The position numbers were made by a program, and so were the translations under genes. Positions 17,112 through 26,223 of a stretch of 64,000 bases of DNA are shown piece by piece (positions within the stretch are counted from its first letter, which is position 1; the number at the start of each line of letters is the position of its first letter). A model generated the notes under the pieces. It made no database searches and was not told the origin of the DNA. It saw nothing but the letters and a program-made list of their open reading frames with translations. The DNA is taken from contig DATHUY010000147.1 of assembly GCA_035461765.1 (NCBI GenBank), positions 31,011-95,010 of the forward strand, written 5' to 3'. The stretch comes from Longimicrobiales bacterium (GTDB lineage Bacteria > Gemmatimonadota > Gemmatimonadetes > Longimicrobiales > RSA9).

Positions 17112-20111
17112 TCATGCCTTGTGTGAGAGTCGTTCGACGAGCTCACGCGTCTCGACGGACGGGGTGATGCCGAGCTCCTCGCGGAACAGCGCCGCCATGA
17201 CGCCGTAGTGGCGGACCGCATCGGCCGGCCGGCCATTATCGGCCAGCGCCTGGATCAGCAGCCGGTGCGCGCGCTCATCGAGCGTGTCACGCGCGAGCAG
17301 CGCTCGACACGTCGCTGCCGCCGCGTCGTGTCGACCGGCGGCCTGGTGGCACGCTGCGAGATCGACCGCCGCATCCGCGAACTGCCGGTGCAGCCGGTCG
17401 CGCGGCTCCAGCGTCCAGTCACCGAAACCGGCGTCATCCAGGAAATGGCCGCGGTACACGTCGATCGCCGATTGCAGCAGCTGAACCCGGCGCGCCACGT
17501 CGTCGGGTGACGTGCTCGCGCGGAGCGCTTGCGCCTCGTCCATGCACCGCTCGAAGTGGGTGACGTCGTACGCGACGTCGTGTGCGGCCTCGAAACGGTA
17601 CCTGCCCTCGTGAAACGCCACCCATTCCGGGGCGCCCAGGGCGCGCCGGAGGTGATGCACGGTCACGTGGAAGCTGCTCCGCAGCTGAGCGGGTGACGCG
17701 TCCGGCCACAGGTCCAGCCCGATCTGCTCCTTCGTCGCGCCCGCCCCATGACACAGGAGATAGAACAGGAGCTCGCGCGGGCGGGCGTACGTCCAGTCCT
17801 CGTTCGTGAGCCCGCGGCCGTCGCGGTGCACCTCGACCGCACCAAACCCGCGGATCAGCAGGTCGCACTCCCGCCCGGGCCACTCGATGCGCGGGGCCGG
17901 CGCGGCCACTGGCACCACGCCGCCCTGCCTGGCCGGCGTCGCGACGGACGCCTGCTGCGGTGTCGCATCCGCGCCCGCCTGCATGCCTGCAGGCTGCGCA
18001 CTCAGCGCGAAGTCGATCGCGCTGTCGAAGTCGAGCGTCACGCCCTCGTTCCAGGCGGCCTCGAACCCGGTGTCGCCGAGTCCATGGCGTGCCTCTTCGA
18101 GGGCGCGGCTCCACTCGCGCACTTCGAACGGCATCAGGCGCGCACCCACCTCGCAGCGCAGTGACTCCGAACCGGCCAGCAGACGCGTCGCGGTCTCCAG
18201 ATCACTCTGCGCGACCGCGATGTACCCGAGCACCTGGAGCGAACGCGACGCGAACCAGCGATCGCCGGAGCAGTGGACGAAACCAAGTGCATCGCGGGCA
18301 TAGGCCTGCGCGCGCTCCAGGTCGCCGCGCCGCCACGAGATCACCGCGATGCTGTTGTGCGTGAGTGAGCGGCCCCAGTCATCCGCGGGATCACTCCACA
18401 GGCCGTCCGCCTCCATGTGGGCCTGCTCCGCCTCATCGAGCGATCCGCCCGCCTGATGGACGTAGCCGTACGCCGCCGTGAGCGCGAACGCGACGTCCCA
18501 GGGCGCGCTCCCCTGCCGTGCCAGCGCCAGGCCTTCCTGCGCCAGCGCCATGGCTTCGTCGCGGTCGCCCAGGTCGAACAGGGGCGGCGCCAGTGCGCAC
18601 AGCGCCATCCCCAGGGGTCCGGGATCGGTCTGCTCGCGACGCAGCTCGATACACCGCTCCAGCCACAGACGCGACTGCAGGAAGACACCGCTGACCCAGG
18701 CGAGGACGCCGGCGCCGTACAGCGTGCCGGCGTAGCGCACCGGATCGACGCCATCGGACAGTGCGATCGCCGCGCTGAGCCGCTGCAGCCCCTCGTCCCA
18801 GTAGACGCGCTGCACCCAGTACCACCACAGCCGGCTCACGAAACGGTGGTGCAGATCGGCGCAGTCCGGCGTGACGCGTGTCCAGTCGAGGGCGGCGCGG
18901 ATATTGTCGTGCTCCGCATCCAGGATTGGCATCACCCGTGGGCGCGCTGCAGAGCGCAGCTTTGGACCGTACAGGTCGACGATGCGCGCATAATGCTCAG
19001 CGTGACGCTGAAGTGTGGCGTGCGCGTCTCCCTCGGCGTCCAGCAGCTCCGTCGCGTACTGATCCACCGTGTCGAGCATGCGATAGCGCGCTTCGCCATC
19101 GCGCTCCGTGACCGTCACCAGTGATTTGTCGACCAGGCTGGCGAGCAGATCGAGTACTTCGGTTTCCGGCAGCCGCGCGTCAGCGCACACCGCCTCGGCC
19201 GCATCGAGCGTGAACGTGCCGGCGAACACGGACAGCCGGCGGAACAACGTGCGCTCTGTCTCACTCAGGAGGCCGTAGCTCCAGTCGATGGCAGCACGCA
19301 GGGTGCGTTGCCGCTTGGGCAGCGTCCGCGCACCCGTCGTCAGCAGGTTCATCGAGTCCGCCAGCCGGTCAGCGATCTGCCGCGGTGCGAGCACGTTCAT
19401 GCGTGCGGCCGCCAACTCGATGGCGAGCGGAATGCCATCCACGCGCACACAGATGTCGGCAATCGCTGCAGCAGTCGCGGCATCGATCGTGAACGCCGGC
19501 ATCACGGCAGCCGCTCGCTCCAGGAACAACCGGACTGATTCCGAACCGAGCAGCACATCCAGCTCGCGCGTACGGCGCGGCGGCAGGCCGAGCGGCGGCA
19601 CCGGCCACACCCGCTCCCCCGCCACGGCGATACGCTCGCGCGATGTGGCGAGGATATGGACGTGCGGGGCATGGCGCAGCAGCTCCGTCACGAACTCCGC
19701 AGTCGCGGCAATGACATGCTCGCAGTTGTCCAGCACGAGGAGCACTCGCCGCGTCGACAGATACTCCGTCACCGCCTCCCCGGCGCTGCGGCCCTGCTGC
19801 TGCCTGAGACCGAACGCCGCGGCCACCGTCTGCGGCACGAGAGCAGGATCCGTTACGGGCGCCAGCTCGATCCACGTGACGCCGTCGTCGTACGCATCCG
19901 CTACACTGCGCGCCACTTCGATCGACAGACGGGTCTTGCCGCTCCCACCCGGCCCCGTCAGCGTGATGAGACGGTGCGAGCGTATCGCCGTGCCGACCTC
20001 GCCCAACGCCCGCTCACGACCGATGAATGTCGTCAGCGGCGCCGGCAGAGCCGGGCTGCGGTCACGCAGCACGCGCAGGGGGGGAATCTCGACGGCGGTA
20101 TTGCGGTTCAA
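17112..20111 (-). CDS. AfsR/SARP-like regulator with permuted domain order
   Basis: A 999-residue regulator. An AfsR-type STAND ATPase comes first (Walker A TGPGGSGKT at ~52-60, LVLDNCEHV as Walker B). A helical TPR-like region follows (~400-690). At the C terminus are a winged-helix domain (~750-830, with RELLFYLLCH and LRSSFHVTVHHLRRAL) and a bacterial transcriptional activation domain (~840-990). Streptomyces AfsR has winged helix and BTAD at the N terminus, so this order is reversed. The start is a TTG at 20111; no better in-frame start was seen upstream. Target genes unknown; msrA lies directly downstream. Confidence 0.85.
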   Translation of the reverse strand: MNRNTAVEIPPLRVLRDRSPALPAPLTTFIGRERALGEVGTAIRSHRLITLTGPGGSGKTRLSIEVARSVADAYDDGVTWIELAPVTDPALVPQTVAAAFGLRQQQGRSAGEAVTEYLSTRRVLLVLDNCEHVIAATAEFVTELLRHAPHVHILATSRERIAVAGERVWPVPPLGLPPRRTRELDVLLGSESVRLFLERAAAVMPAFTIDAATAAAIADICVRVDGIPLAIELAAARMNVLAPRQIADRLADSMNLLTTGARTLPKRQRTLRAAIDWSYGLLSETERTLFRRLSVFAGTFTLDAAEAVCADARLPETEVLDLLASLVDKSLVTVTERDGEARYRMLDTVDQYATELLDAEGDAHATLQRHAEHYARIVDLYGPKLRSAARPRVMPILDAEHDNIRAALDWTRVTPDCADLHHRFVSRLWWYWVQRVYWDEGLQRLSAAIALSDGVDPVRYAGTLYGAGVLAWVSGVFLQSRLWLERCIELRREQTDPGPLGMALCALAPPLFDLGDRDEAMALAQEGLALARQGSAPWDVAFALTAAYGYVHQAGGSLDEAEQAHMEADGLWSDPADDWGRSLTHNSIAVISWRRGDLERAQAYARDALGFVHCSGDRWFASRSLQVLGYIAVAQSDLETATRLLAGSESLRCEVGARLMPFEVREWSRALEEARHGLGDTGFEAAWNEGVTLDFDSAIDFALSAQPAGMQAGADATPQQASVATPARQGGVVPVAAPAPRIEWPGRECDLLIRGFGAVEVHRDGRGLTNEDWTYARPRELLFYLLCHGAGATKEQIGLDLWPDASPAQLRSSFHVTVHHLRRALGAPEWVAFHEGRYRFEAAHDVAYDVTHFERCMDEAQALRASTSPDDVARRVQLLQSAIDVYRGHFLDDAGFGDWTLEPRDRLHRQFADAAVDLAACHQAAGRHDAAAATCRALLARDTLDERAHRLLIQALADNGRPADAVRHYGVMAALFREELGITPSVETRELVERLSHKA

Positions 20112-20200
20112 GGCACGGATGCCGCACGGCGGCGGCGGCTGGAGTGGGTACCCGTCGGAATGTCGTCAGGAAGGGGTGCGTCAGTCAAGCCGCTGCGACG

Positions 20201-20818
20201 TCAGGTGAACGAGCGCAGTACGTAGTCGATTCGATCCTCGTCCAGCTGCATGACGGCACCCAGGCGCCGCACCATGTCCGACTCGGCTTCGTGTACGCGA
20301 CCATCCGCGCCACTGACGAGTGCCGCGCCGCGCAGCACCTGCTCCTTGCCGCGGTCGTTCAGATATCCAACCACCTCGGCCAGGTAGCGCGCGGCACTCG
20401 TCGGGTGCTGCGCGACATCGGCGGCCTCGGCGGTAACCGCGTCCCAGGACAGGTGGGAGCCGGTGACCGCGGCGTACACGCGCTGCACGACCGAGATCTC
20501 GGCATCGTGGATATGGCCGTCACTCACGACGAGGAGAGCGAGGACCCTGAGCAACGCGCGCTCGTATTCCGCGTGGATGCGGTGGTCTTCGTCACCGTGC
20601 TCGAACGCGAGAGCGGAGGGGCGGAAGGTCGACAGGCAGGAGCCGCATTCGATGTACTCCCCGTACGAGCCGGCCGGCAGCTGAATGGCAAACAGGCGCA
20701 CGACGCGTCCCACGACCACGCGGGTGTAGGGATGCTGCCCCCGGCAGGACGGGCACCGGAACGTACCGCGCGCTGTCCGTCTCGGGGCCGGTCCGGTCGG
20801 GAACAGGAGTGTGGGCAT
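20201..20818 (-). CDS. Zinc-ribbon TerB-like protein
   Basis: A 205-residue cytoplasmic protein. FRCPSCRG and YIECGSC give two CxxC knuckles (residues ~20-60), a zinc ribbon. The rest is a helical TerB-like domain made of two similar halves, each containing an acidic motif (VVSDGHIHDAEISVV and LVSGADGRVHEAESDMV) typical of DUF533/TerB metal-binding repeats. Role unknown; the TerB name does not imply tellurite resistance. Confidence 0.75.
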   Translation of the reverse strand: MPTLLFPTGPAPRRTARGTFRCPSCRGQHPYTRVVVGRVVRLFAIQLPAGSYGEYIECGSCLSTFRPSALAFEHGDEDHRIHAEYERALLRVLALLVVSDGHIHDAEISVVQRVYAAVTGSHLSWDAVTAEAADVAQHPTSAARYLAEVVGYLNDRGKEQVLRGAALVSGADGRVHEAESDMVRRLGAVMQLDEDRIDYVLRSFT

Positions 20819-21011
20819 GGGCGACCTGGTTCGGGGGTTCAGGCGTAACCCGAAGATCGTAGCCTGAGGTGGTGAGCGCCAGATGTCGAGCGTGGCCGCC
20901 GCCCGGGATCCGTATGCATCGGCGACAACCGCGTCGTGGAGGAGCGGCGGAACGCATCTTCCGTCGCCCGGGGGCGAACCCTGGTGGAGAACTCAGCCGA
21001 AACGAGAGTTA

Positions 21012-22523
21012 ATGAAGGGACTCACGCTCGCGCAACTGTGCCGCGGCCTGCCGGAGGCCGTCCTGCCGGCCGCGGCGGCCGAAACCCCGATCGGCCACGT
21101 CCGGGACGACTCCCGCCTGGTGGAGCGTGGTGATCTGTTCGTGGCGGTGCGTGGCGCGGCGGCGGATGGAACAGGGCACATCACCGAGGCCGTGGCGCGC
21201 GGCGCGGCGGCGGTCGTTCTCGAGGAGGGTGCCGCCAATGCCGCGGGGCCGCGTGAGGCTGCCGGCGCAGTCCCGGTCGTACGCGTGCCGGACGCGCGTA
21301 TCGCGCTGGCGGCGCTCGCGGCCGCATCGTTCGGCTTCCCTGCCCGGCGACTCCAGGTCGTCGGCATCACCGGTACCGTGGGCAAGACATCCGTGCTCGC
21401 GATGCTGTCGCGCATCCTCTCGGAGGCGGGGATCAGTGCGGGATCGATCGGCTCACTCGGAATCGTATATGACGGCGCGTCGGCTGCGACGCGCAACACG
21501 ACCCCGGGCGCGCTCGAGGTGCAGGCGGCGCTGCGCGGGATGGCGGACGCCGGTGTCCGCATCGCGGCGATGGAGGTAACGAGTCACGCGCTAGTGCAGG
21601 AGCGCGTCGCCGGCGTGTCGTGCGACCTGGGCATCTTCACGAACCTGACAATGCTCGAGCACCTGGAGTACCACGGCTCGTTCCGTGAATACGCTGCCGC
21701 CAAGCTTCGCTTCCTGGAGCTGCTGAAGCCGCAGGCGCCGCTGTGCTACGCGGCCGGTGACCGCGCCGTGCGCCAGGCCGCGCGCCGTCACAGCGGGCCG
21801 CGGGTCTCGTGCGGGGGCGGCGGCGCGTGGGTGGGCGTCCGGCGCGACTCGCTGGGCCTCGAGGGGACGCGCATCACACTGAATGTGCGACGGCCGCTGC
21901 CGCGCCTCGATGGCTCGACGCTGCCGTCATGCACCGTGCCGCTCAGCCTCCAGACGCTCGGCCGTCCGAACACCATGAATGCCACACTGGCCGCGACCGC
22001 GGGTCTGATCGCCGGCGCACCTCCCGAGGTCGTGCAGCGCGCGCTGTCGCGCATTCCGCCACCCAGGCGCAGACTGGAGGTGATACGCCGCCACGGCCCG
22101 ATCGTGATCGATGATACCGTGGGTCATCCCGACAGCATCACTGGCGTTTTCGAGATGGCGGAGCGGATCCCGCACCGTCAGCTGCGGGTCGTGTTCTGCA
22201 TTCGCGGCCGGCGTGGCCCGGAAATCAACAGGCGCGATGCCGAAGCGCTCGCCATCTGGGCACGTCGCGTCCCGATCGACCTTTTCGTCATCACATCGGC
22301 AGCGGACACGGCGGACGAACGGAACGACGTCTCGGCGGAGGAGCGGCGCGCATTTCTGGACGTCCTGAAAGGCGCGTCAGTACCGCACACGCATCATGCG
22401 CGTCTGGACGACGCCGTTGCGGCCATGGCGGAGGGCGCGGGCGAGGACGACCTGGTTCTGCTGCTGGGAGCGCAGGGCATGGACGCGGGGGCATCCATCA
22501 TTCAGCGCATGCTCAGCCGCTGA
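21012..22523 (+). CDS. Divergent Mur ligase (MurE-like)
   Basis: A 503-residue ATP-dependent amide ligase of the Mur family. GITGTVGKTS is the P-loop (~118-127), NTTPG and AMEVTSHAL the MurE-type ATP/UDP-sugar blocks, and FREYAAAKLRFL retains the Lys normally carbamylated. Two changes stand out: the usual YAHTPD motif reads DTVGHPD, and the DNPR diaminopimelate-binding motif of MurE is not found. The protein is thus probably a paralogue with a different acceptor substrate rather than the cell-wall MurE; no other mur or division genes are adjacent. ATG 21012 is chosen because residues upstream look like non-coding leader. Confidence 0.75.
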   Translation: MKGLTLAQLCRGLPEAVLPAAAAETPIGHVRDDSRLVERGDLFVAVRGAAADGTGHITEAVARGAAAVVLEEGAANAAGPREAAGAVPVVRVPDARIALAALAAASFGFPARRLQVVGITGTVGKTSVLAMLSRILSEAGISAGSIGSLGIVYDGASAATRNTTPGALEVQAALRGMADAGVRIAAMEVTSHALVQERVAGVSCDLGIFTNLTMLEHLEYHGSFREYAAAKLRFLELLKPQAPLCYAAGDRAVRQAARRHSGPRVSCGGGGAWVGVRRDSLGLEGTRITLNVRRPLPRLDGSTLPSCTVPLSLQTLGRPNTMNATLAATAGLIAGAPPEVVQRALSRIPPPRRRLEVIRRHGPIVIDDTVGHPDSITGVFEMAERIPHRQLRVVFCIRGRRGPEINRRDAEALAIWARRVPIDLFVITSAADTADERNDVSAEERRAFLDVLKGASVPHTHHARLDDAVAAMAEGAGEDDLVLLLGAQGMDAGASIIQRMLSR

Positions 22524-23754
22524 GCGTATACACCCGCACGTACTGCACGTCGTATTCGTCCGTGATGACGCCCGCCACCGTATCGCCATCGACGTACATC
22601 GGGCGGAAGCGCGGTGGCAGATCGACGGCGCCGCGCCGCGTACCATCCTCTGCGAAGATCGTCCAGCGCTCCGGCCGCCCGTCGGGGCCGGGCATGACGT
22701 AGTCCTTCACCCACACGCCGCCGGCCTGGTCGGCGATCAGATCCGCATACAGCGGTACCGATGGCGCGCGCTCCGACTCCTCGATGCTCTTTCTCGCCGA
22801 AGCCTCATCGAATTCCTCGCCGCGCTCCGCCGCAAACTGCGCGCGTCGCTCCAGCGCCGCATCACCCCATGCCCGGAACAGCTCACCGGTTACCGGCTGC
22901 TCCGGCACGTGTGCGCTGCGGATGATTCCGCGCAGAGCGCCAGCGGCATCATACTGGTGAACTTCGTAGGTGTCGCTCGAGCCGATATAGAAACCATCAC
23001 GCCCCGCAGCAGCGTGCGCCGTCCGGCCGAACGCGACCTGCGAGATCATCACCGACATGATGTTCCCGGCACTCTCCTGGACCCGGATGCTTCCTTCCAT
23101 GCCGAGGTAACGCGGCAGTTCCCGCACACTGTCCGCGCTCATGACGCTGTACCCGACCGTATCGCGATGGAACGTAGCGGAGCCGGCCGGGAAGCTGCGA
23201 CTGCTACGGGCAAGCAGGGTGCCTTCCTCCGTCGCGGCCTCTACACCCGTCATCACCTGGCCGGTCGCGCTTTCGGGCGTGAAGTCCCGGACGTGGGCGC
23301 CGTCGGGTCCGAGCAGGGTCACCCGACGGTTTCGCAGATCCCAGATCATGATCGTGTCGCCAGCCAGGCGACGCATGTAGCCGATATACTCGAATTCACC
23401 GGGTCCCCCGCCGCGCCGGCCGCTGCTGCGCAGGTGACGACCGGCCTCGTCATAATAACGGACCTCGCTGCTGCCGTTGTTTGCGATGACGATCGTGCCG
23501 TCGGAAAGCCGCGTCACGTGCTGCACGTCGTGCAACATGTACTCCGGTGCACCTTCCATCTCACCGATCTCGATCACCGGCTCGGAATTCAGGGTCAGCA
23601 GCTGAGGATCGGTCGCACCGTTCTCCACGATGCGGATGCCGGCGCTGTCGCGGACGACCGTGTCATCCGCGGCGCCGCCGGCATCGCCCGCGCAGCCGGC
23701 CAGCACTGCGACCCCTGCGGCGATCAAGCACAGTTGTGTCACGCGTTCATGCAT
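22513..23754 (-). CDS. Six-bladed beta-propeller lipoprotein
   Basis: A 413-residue lipoprotein (lipobox VLAGC at the N terminus). Repeated blades such as LSDGTIVIANNGSSEVRYYDEAGRHL and IMIWDLRNRRVTLLGPDGAHV match the 6-bladed propeller/NHL-like family common in Bacteroidota and Gemmatimonadota. The RVDSAGIRIVEN-like N terminus (RDSAGIRIVENG) is typical. Function unknown, presumably binding in the periplasm or outer membrane. Its last codons overlap the 3' end of the converging Mur ligase gene by 11 bp. Confidence 0.85.
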   Translation of the reverse strand: MHERVTQLCLIAAGVAVLAGCAGDAGGAADDTVVRDSAGIRIVENGATDPQLLTLNSEPVIEIGEMEGAPEYMLHDVQHVTRLSDGTIVIANNGSSEVRYYDEAGRHLRSSGRRGGGPGEFEYIGYMRRLAGDTIMIWDLRNRRVTLLGPDGAHVRDFTPESATGQVMTGVEAATEEGTLLARSSRSFPAGSATFHRDTVGYSVMSADSVRELPRYLGMEGSIRVQESAGNIMSVMISQVAFGRTAHAAAGRDGFYIGSSDTYEVHQYDAAGALRGIIRSAHVPEQPVTGELFRAWGDAALERRAQFAAERGEEFDEASARKSIEESERAPSVPLYADLIADQAGGVWVKDYVMPGPDGRPERWTIFAEDGTRRGAVDLPPRFRPMYVDGDTVAGVITDEYDVQYVRVYTLSG

Positions 23755-23766
23755 CCCGGATTGCTC

Positions 23767-24579
23767 TCACTGTGAGCGGATCAGGTGTGAGTACTCGTTA
23801 CCATGTGGTGCGATCAGTGCCCGCTCGTTGACGAGGAACCGCTCACGTGCGGCAGCAAGCGGCAGGTCCGTGTCAATGAGGCCGCGTTCGTGTGCGATCT
23901 CATCCGAGTAGCCCGGCAGCAGTATGCGGCGGCCGTACGGAATCGGTTCGTGGGCGATGCGGTTCACGTGATCGAGCAGGTTGGTCGTGCAGTTGTTGCG
24001 CAGCGTCCCGTAGAACTCCGGTCGCGCATAAAGCTCATTTGCGCGCATCAGCATGTCTGTGAACAGCGCGCGGGCCTGGCTGCGCGTAGCGCGCATTGGA
24101 TAAACATACACGTCATCGCCGCGCAGGACGCGCTGGTGGATGAGATCGGACTCGTCCCCGATGGCGTACATGATCTCGTACCGCTTCATCATGCCGCGCA
24201 CGATCGAGTACTGCTCCGTCTGCTCGCGGCGCGCTTCTATCGATATTGCCACATGCCGGCCGTCGTCGAAGCCGAACGACACGAATGCGTGGGCCGGGCC
24301 GCGCCGGTCGCGCGAGAACGGTGTGAGCACGTACCAGACGCTCGCGACGCCATCCAGGTCGTACGATCGCGTCTCCCACCGCGGTCGCACGTGAGTGCCG
24401 GGGCCCCATCGGAACGCGCGGACGTTCTCGATCGTAACGGTGCTCGCGCCGAACGCCGCGCGTGGTATGAGCCGCTGTTCGGCGAGCCATTCGCGCGCAT
24501 TGGATGGTTCGATGGCCGTCCAGCCGATCGTCGCACCCAGGAGAGCGACGCCGATCAGCCCCATTGCGTTATTGCGCAT
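23767..24579 (-). CDS. DUF4105 (Lnb-type) membrane protein
   Basis: A 270-residue protein; ATG 24579 gives one N-terminal hydrophobic segment (NAMGLIGVALLGATIGW). The conserved NNCTTNLLDHVN block near residue 195 and AHAFVSFGFDDGRHVAISIEAR earlier are signatures of DUF4105, the periplasmic domain found in Lnb lipoprotein N-acyltransferases. The Cys in NNCTT is the expected nucleophile. Only the periplasmic domain is present, without the multi-span C-terminal region of Lnb. Its stop is 12 bp from the start of the propeller lipoprotein gene, suggesting one transcript. Confidence 0.8.
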   Translation of the reverse strand: MRNNAMGLIGVALLGATIGWTAIEPSNAREWLAEQRLIPRAAFGASTVTIENVRAFRWGPGTHVRPRWETRSYDLDGVASVWYVLTPFSRDRRGPAHAFVSFGFDDGRHVAISIEARREQTEQYSIVRGMMKRYEIMYAIGDESDLIHQRVLRGDDVYVYPMRATRSQARALFTDMLMRANELYARPEFYGTLRNNCTTNLLDHVNRIAHEPIPYGRRILLPGYSDEIAHERGLIDTDLPLAAARERFLVNERALIAPHGNEYSHLIRSQ

Positions 24580-24639
24580 GTCGCGTGTGCTGTCGAGGAA
24601 AACTGCCGCGAGGAAGATCGCGCGGCACGGCGGGGAAGG

Positions 24640-24675
24640 CAACAGAAAAGGCCGGACGCATCGCGCGCGGCCTTG
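24640..24675 (-). terminator. Rho-independent terminator (minus strand)
   Basis: Stem AAGGCCG / CGGCCTT followed on the minus strand by TTTTCTGTT, just after the stop of the small membrane-protein gene at 24693. Confidence 0.65.
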
Positions 24676-24692
24676 TCCGGGAGTGCGGCCTG

Positions 24693-25133
24693 TCAGGCCT
24701 GGTGTGCGTTACCGGCTGCCAGCTGCTCTTCCTCGGGCAGCTTCTTCTTGGGCGAGTAGCGGAACCCCAGGTCCTCGTCCGTGAGTCCAGCCAGACGCAG
24801 CATCCGGTCGACCGAGTGGTGCATCTCCTCGTGGACCTGAGCGATGTCGTCCATGGCCGAGCCCGACCCGCGCTGCGCGTTCACGGCAGCGCGATTGAGC
24901 CGGCGCACGAGCGTGATGAAGAAGTCCGTCTCCTTGCGCAGCGGCCGGTAGTTGCGGTCGTTGGGAAACAGCGACTGCGTGACGCGCCAGATTCCGGCCT
25001 CGATGAGGACGAGTCCGAGTGCGACCACGAGCATCCGGTCGTACATGCCCTCGATGCTCATCACCGCGTACGCGATGAGCAGTGTACCACCGATGGTGAG
25101 GGCGAGATGGAACGATCCACGTATCCTGCGCAT
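24693..25133 (-). CDS. Small two-helix membrane protein of unknown function
   Basis: A 146-residue protein with two hydrophobic helices (about 8-28 and 33-52) followed by a charged cytoplasmic-type tail ending in KKKLPEEEQLAAG. ATG 25133 is preceded by a good GGAGGG. The tail includes FFITLVRRLNRAAVNAQRG and a HEEMHHSVDRML helix. No family is recognised. Confidence 0.7.
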   Translation of the reverse strand: MRRIRGSFHLALTIGGTLLIAYAVMSIEGMYDRMLVVALGLVLIEAGIWRVTQSLFPNDRNYRPLRKETDFFITLVRRLNRAAVNAQRGSGSAMDDIAQVHEEMHHSVDRMLRLAGLTDEDLGFRYSPKKKLPEEEQLAAGNAHQA

Positions 25134-25560
25134 GCAGCTCCCTCCGGCATGGTCGGTGCCGCGCCTGGCGCCAGCGCACCGGGTCCGGATTTTTCCGCGC
25201 CACCGCTGGACGTCAACGCGCGCCGCAGCCGCAGCGCGCCGGCCGGCGCTCGACACAAACTGCAGACACCCGAGTATTTTGTTCATGCACGCTGCCTGCG
25301 CGACGCACCCGCTGCGGGCACTCCGCGCGCGGTCACGCGCCGCATGGCATTTCGGGAGCGGGCGTTCAAATTGCGAGCTGCCGCGGGGAATCAGGTGATG
25401 AACGTATGCCGTGCGGCGCCGCGCAATTCCGCGGTGCGCACGCCGGGCGCGCGACTTGCCCCAGCGGGCGCAGAGAGTACTGCGCGGTCGCGCTGGTACA
25501 CCGTCGACGTCCGTCAGGCAGCTGGCGCCGTCACACTTCCAGGATACGGAGAGGATCGCA
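25134..25560. other. Intergenic region between divergent genes
   Basis: 427 bp between the start of the small membrane-protein gene (minus) and the beta-barrel gene (plus). It should hold both promoters, but no convincing promoter, operator or RNA structure was recognised. Open frames across it have no supporting start signal or family resemblance. Confidence 0.6.
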
Positions 25561-26223
25561 ATGTTGCGTAAGGTTCTGATTGCCGCGTGCGTGGCAGTCC
25601 TGCTGCCGACCGCCGTGTCGGCCCAGTCGATCGGTGTCGGTGTGGCCGCGCGTGCAGGGTCGCTCGGCTTCGGCGGCGAGCTCGCCGTGAACGTCACCCG
25701 TTACGTGGGCGTGCGCGCGGGTATCGGCGTCCTGCCGCTCAGCTACACGGGCGACGTTGAGGACATCAACTACCACATCGACTCGACGTCGCCCATCTCG
25801 AACATCGGGATCGACTTCTACCCCGGCTTCTTCGACCTCCGCCTGGGCGGCGGCATGATGTTCATCCGGAACCCGACGACGTTCGATGCGCGATACTCGG
25901 GTACAATCAACATCAATGGTCAGGCGTACACGGATGCCGAGGTCGGCGAGCTGACAGGCGACCTGGACCATGGCGACTCCGCGCCGTATGTGGTGCTCGG
26001 ACTGGGGCGCCAGACGAACAGGGGTATCGGCATCTTCCTCGACCTCGGCGCCGGGTTCCTGGAGGAGCAGCGCTTCACATACACGGCGACGGGTGCCGCA
26101 GCCAGTGATCCGACCTTCAATGCCAACCTGGAGGCCGAGGCACGCGAGGTCGAGGACAACGTCAACAAGTATGTGAAGGTCTATCCGATCCTGTCGGCGG
26201 GCATCCGCTACGGCATCAGGTAG
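25561..26223 (+). CDS. Outer-membrane beta-barrel-like protein
   Basis: A 220-residue exported protein. ATG 25561 follows a GGAGAGGA ribosome-binding site and gives a signal peptide ending AVSAQ. Alternating hydrophobic strands with glycines (SIGVGVAARAGSLGFGGELAVNVTRYVGVRAGIG, then FFDLRLGGGMMF and YPILSAGIRYGIR at the C terminus) suggest an 8-stranded OMP of the OmpA/OmpW porin-like superfamily. Function unknown. Its 3' end overlaps the converging ligase gene by 8 bp. Confidence 0.78.
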   Translation: MLRKVLIAACVAVLLPTAVSAQSIGVGVAARAGSLGFGGELAVNVTRYVGVRAGIGVLPLSYTGDVEDINYHIDSTSPISNIGIDFYPGFFDLRLGGGMMFIRNPTTFDARYSGTININGQAYTDAEVGELTGDLDHGDSAPYVVLGLGRQTNRGIGIFLDLGAGFLEEQRFTYTATGAAASDPTFNANLEAEAREVEDNVNKYVKVYPILSAGIRYGIR

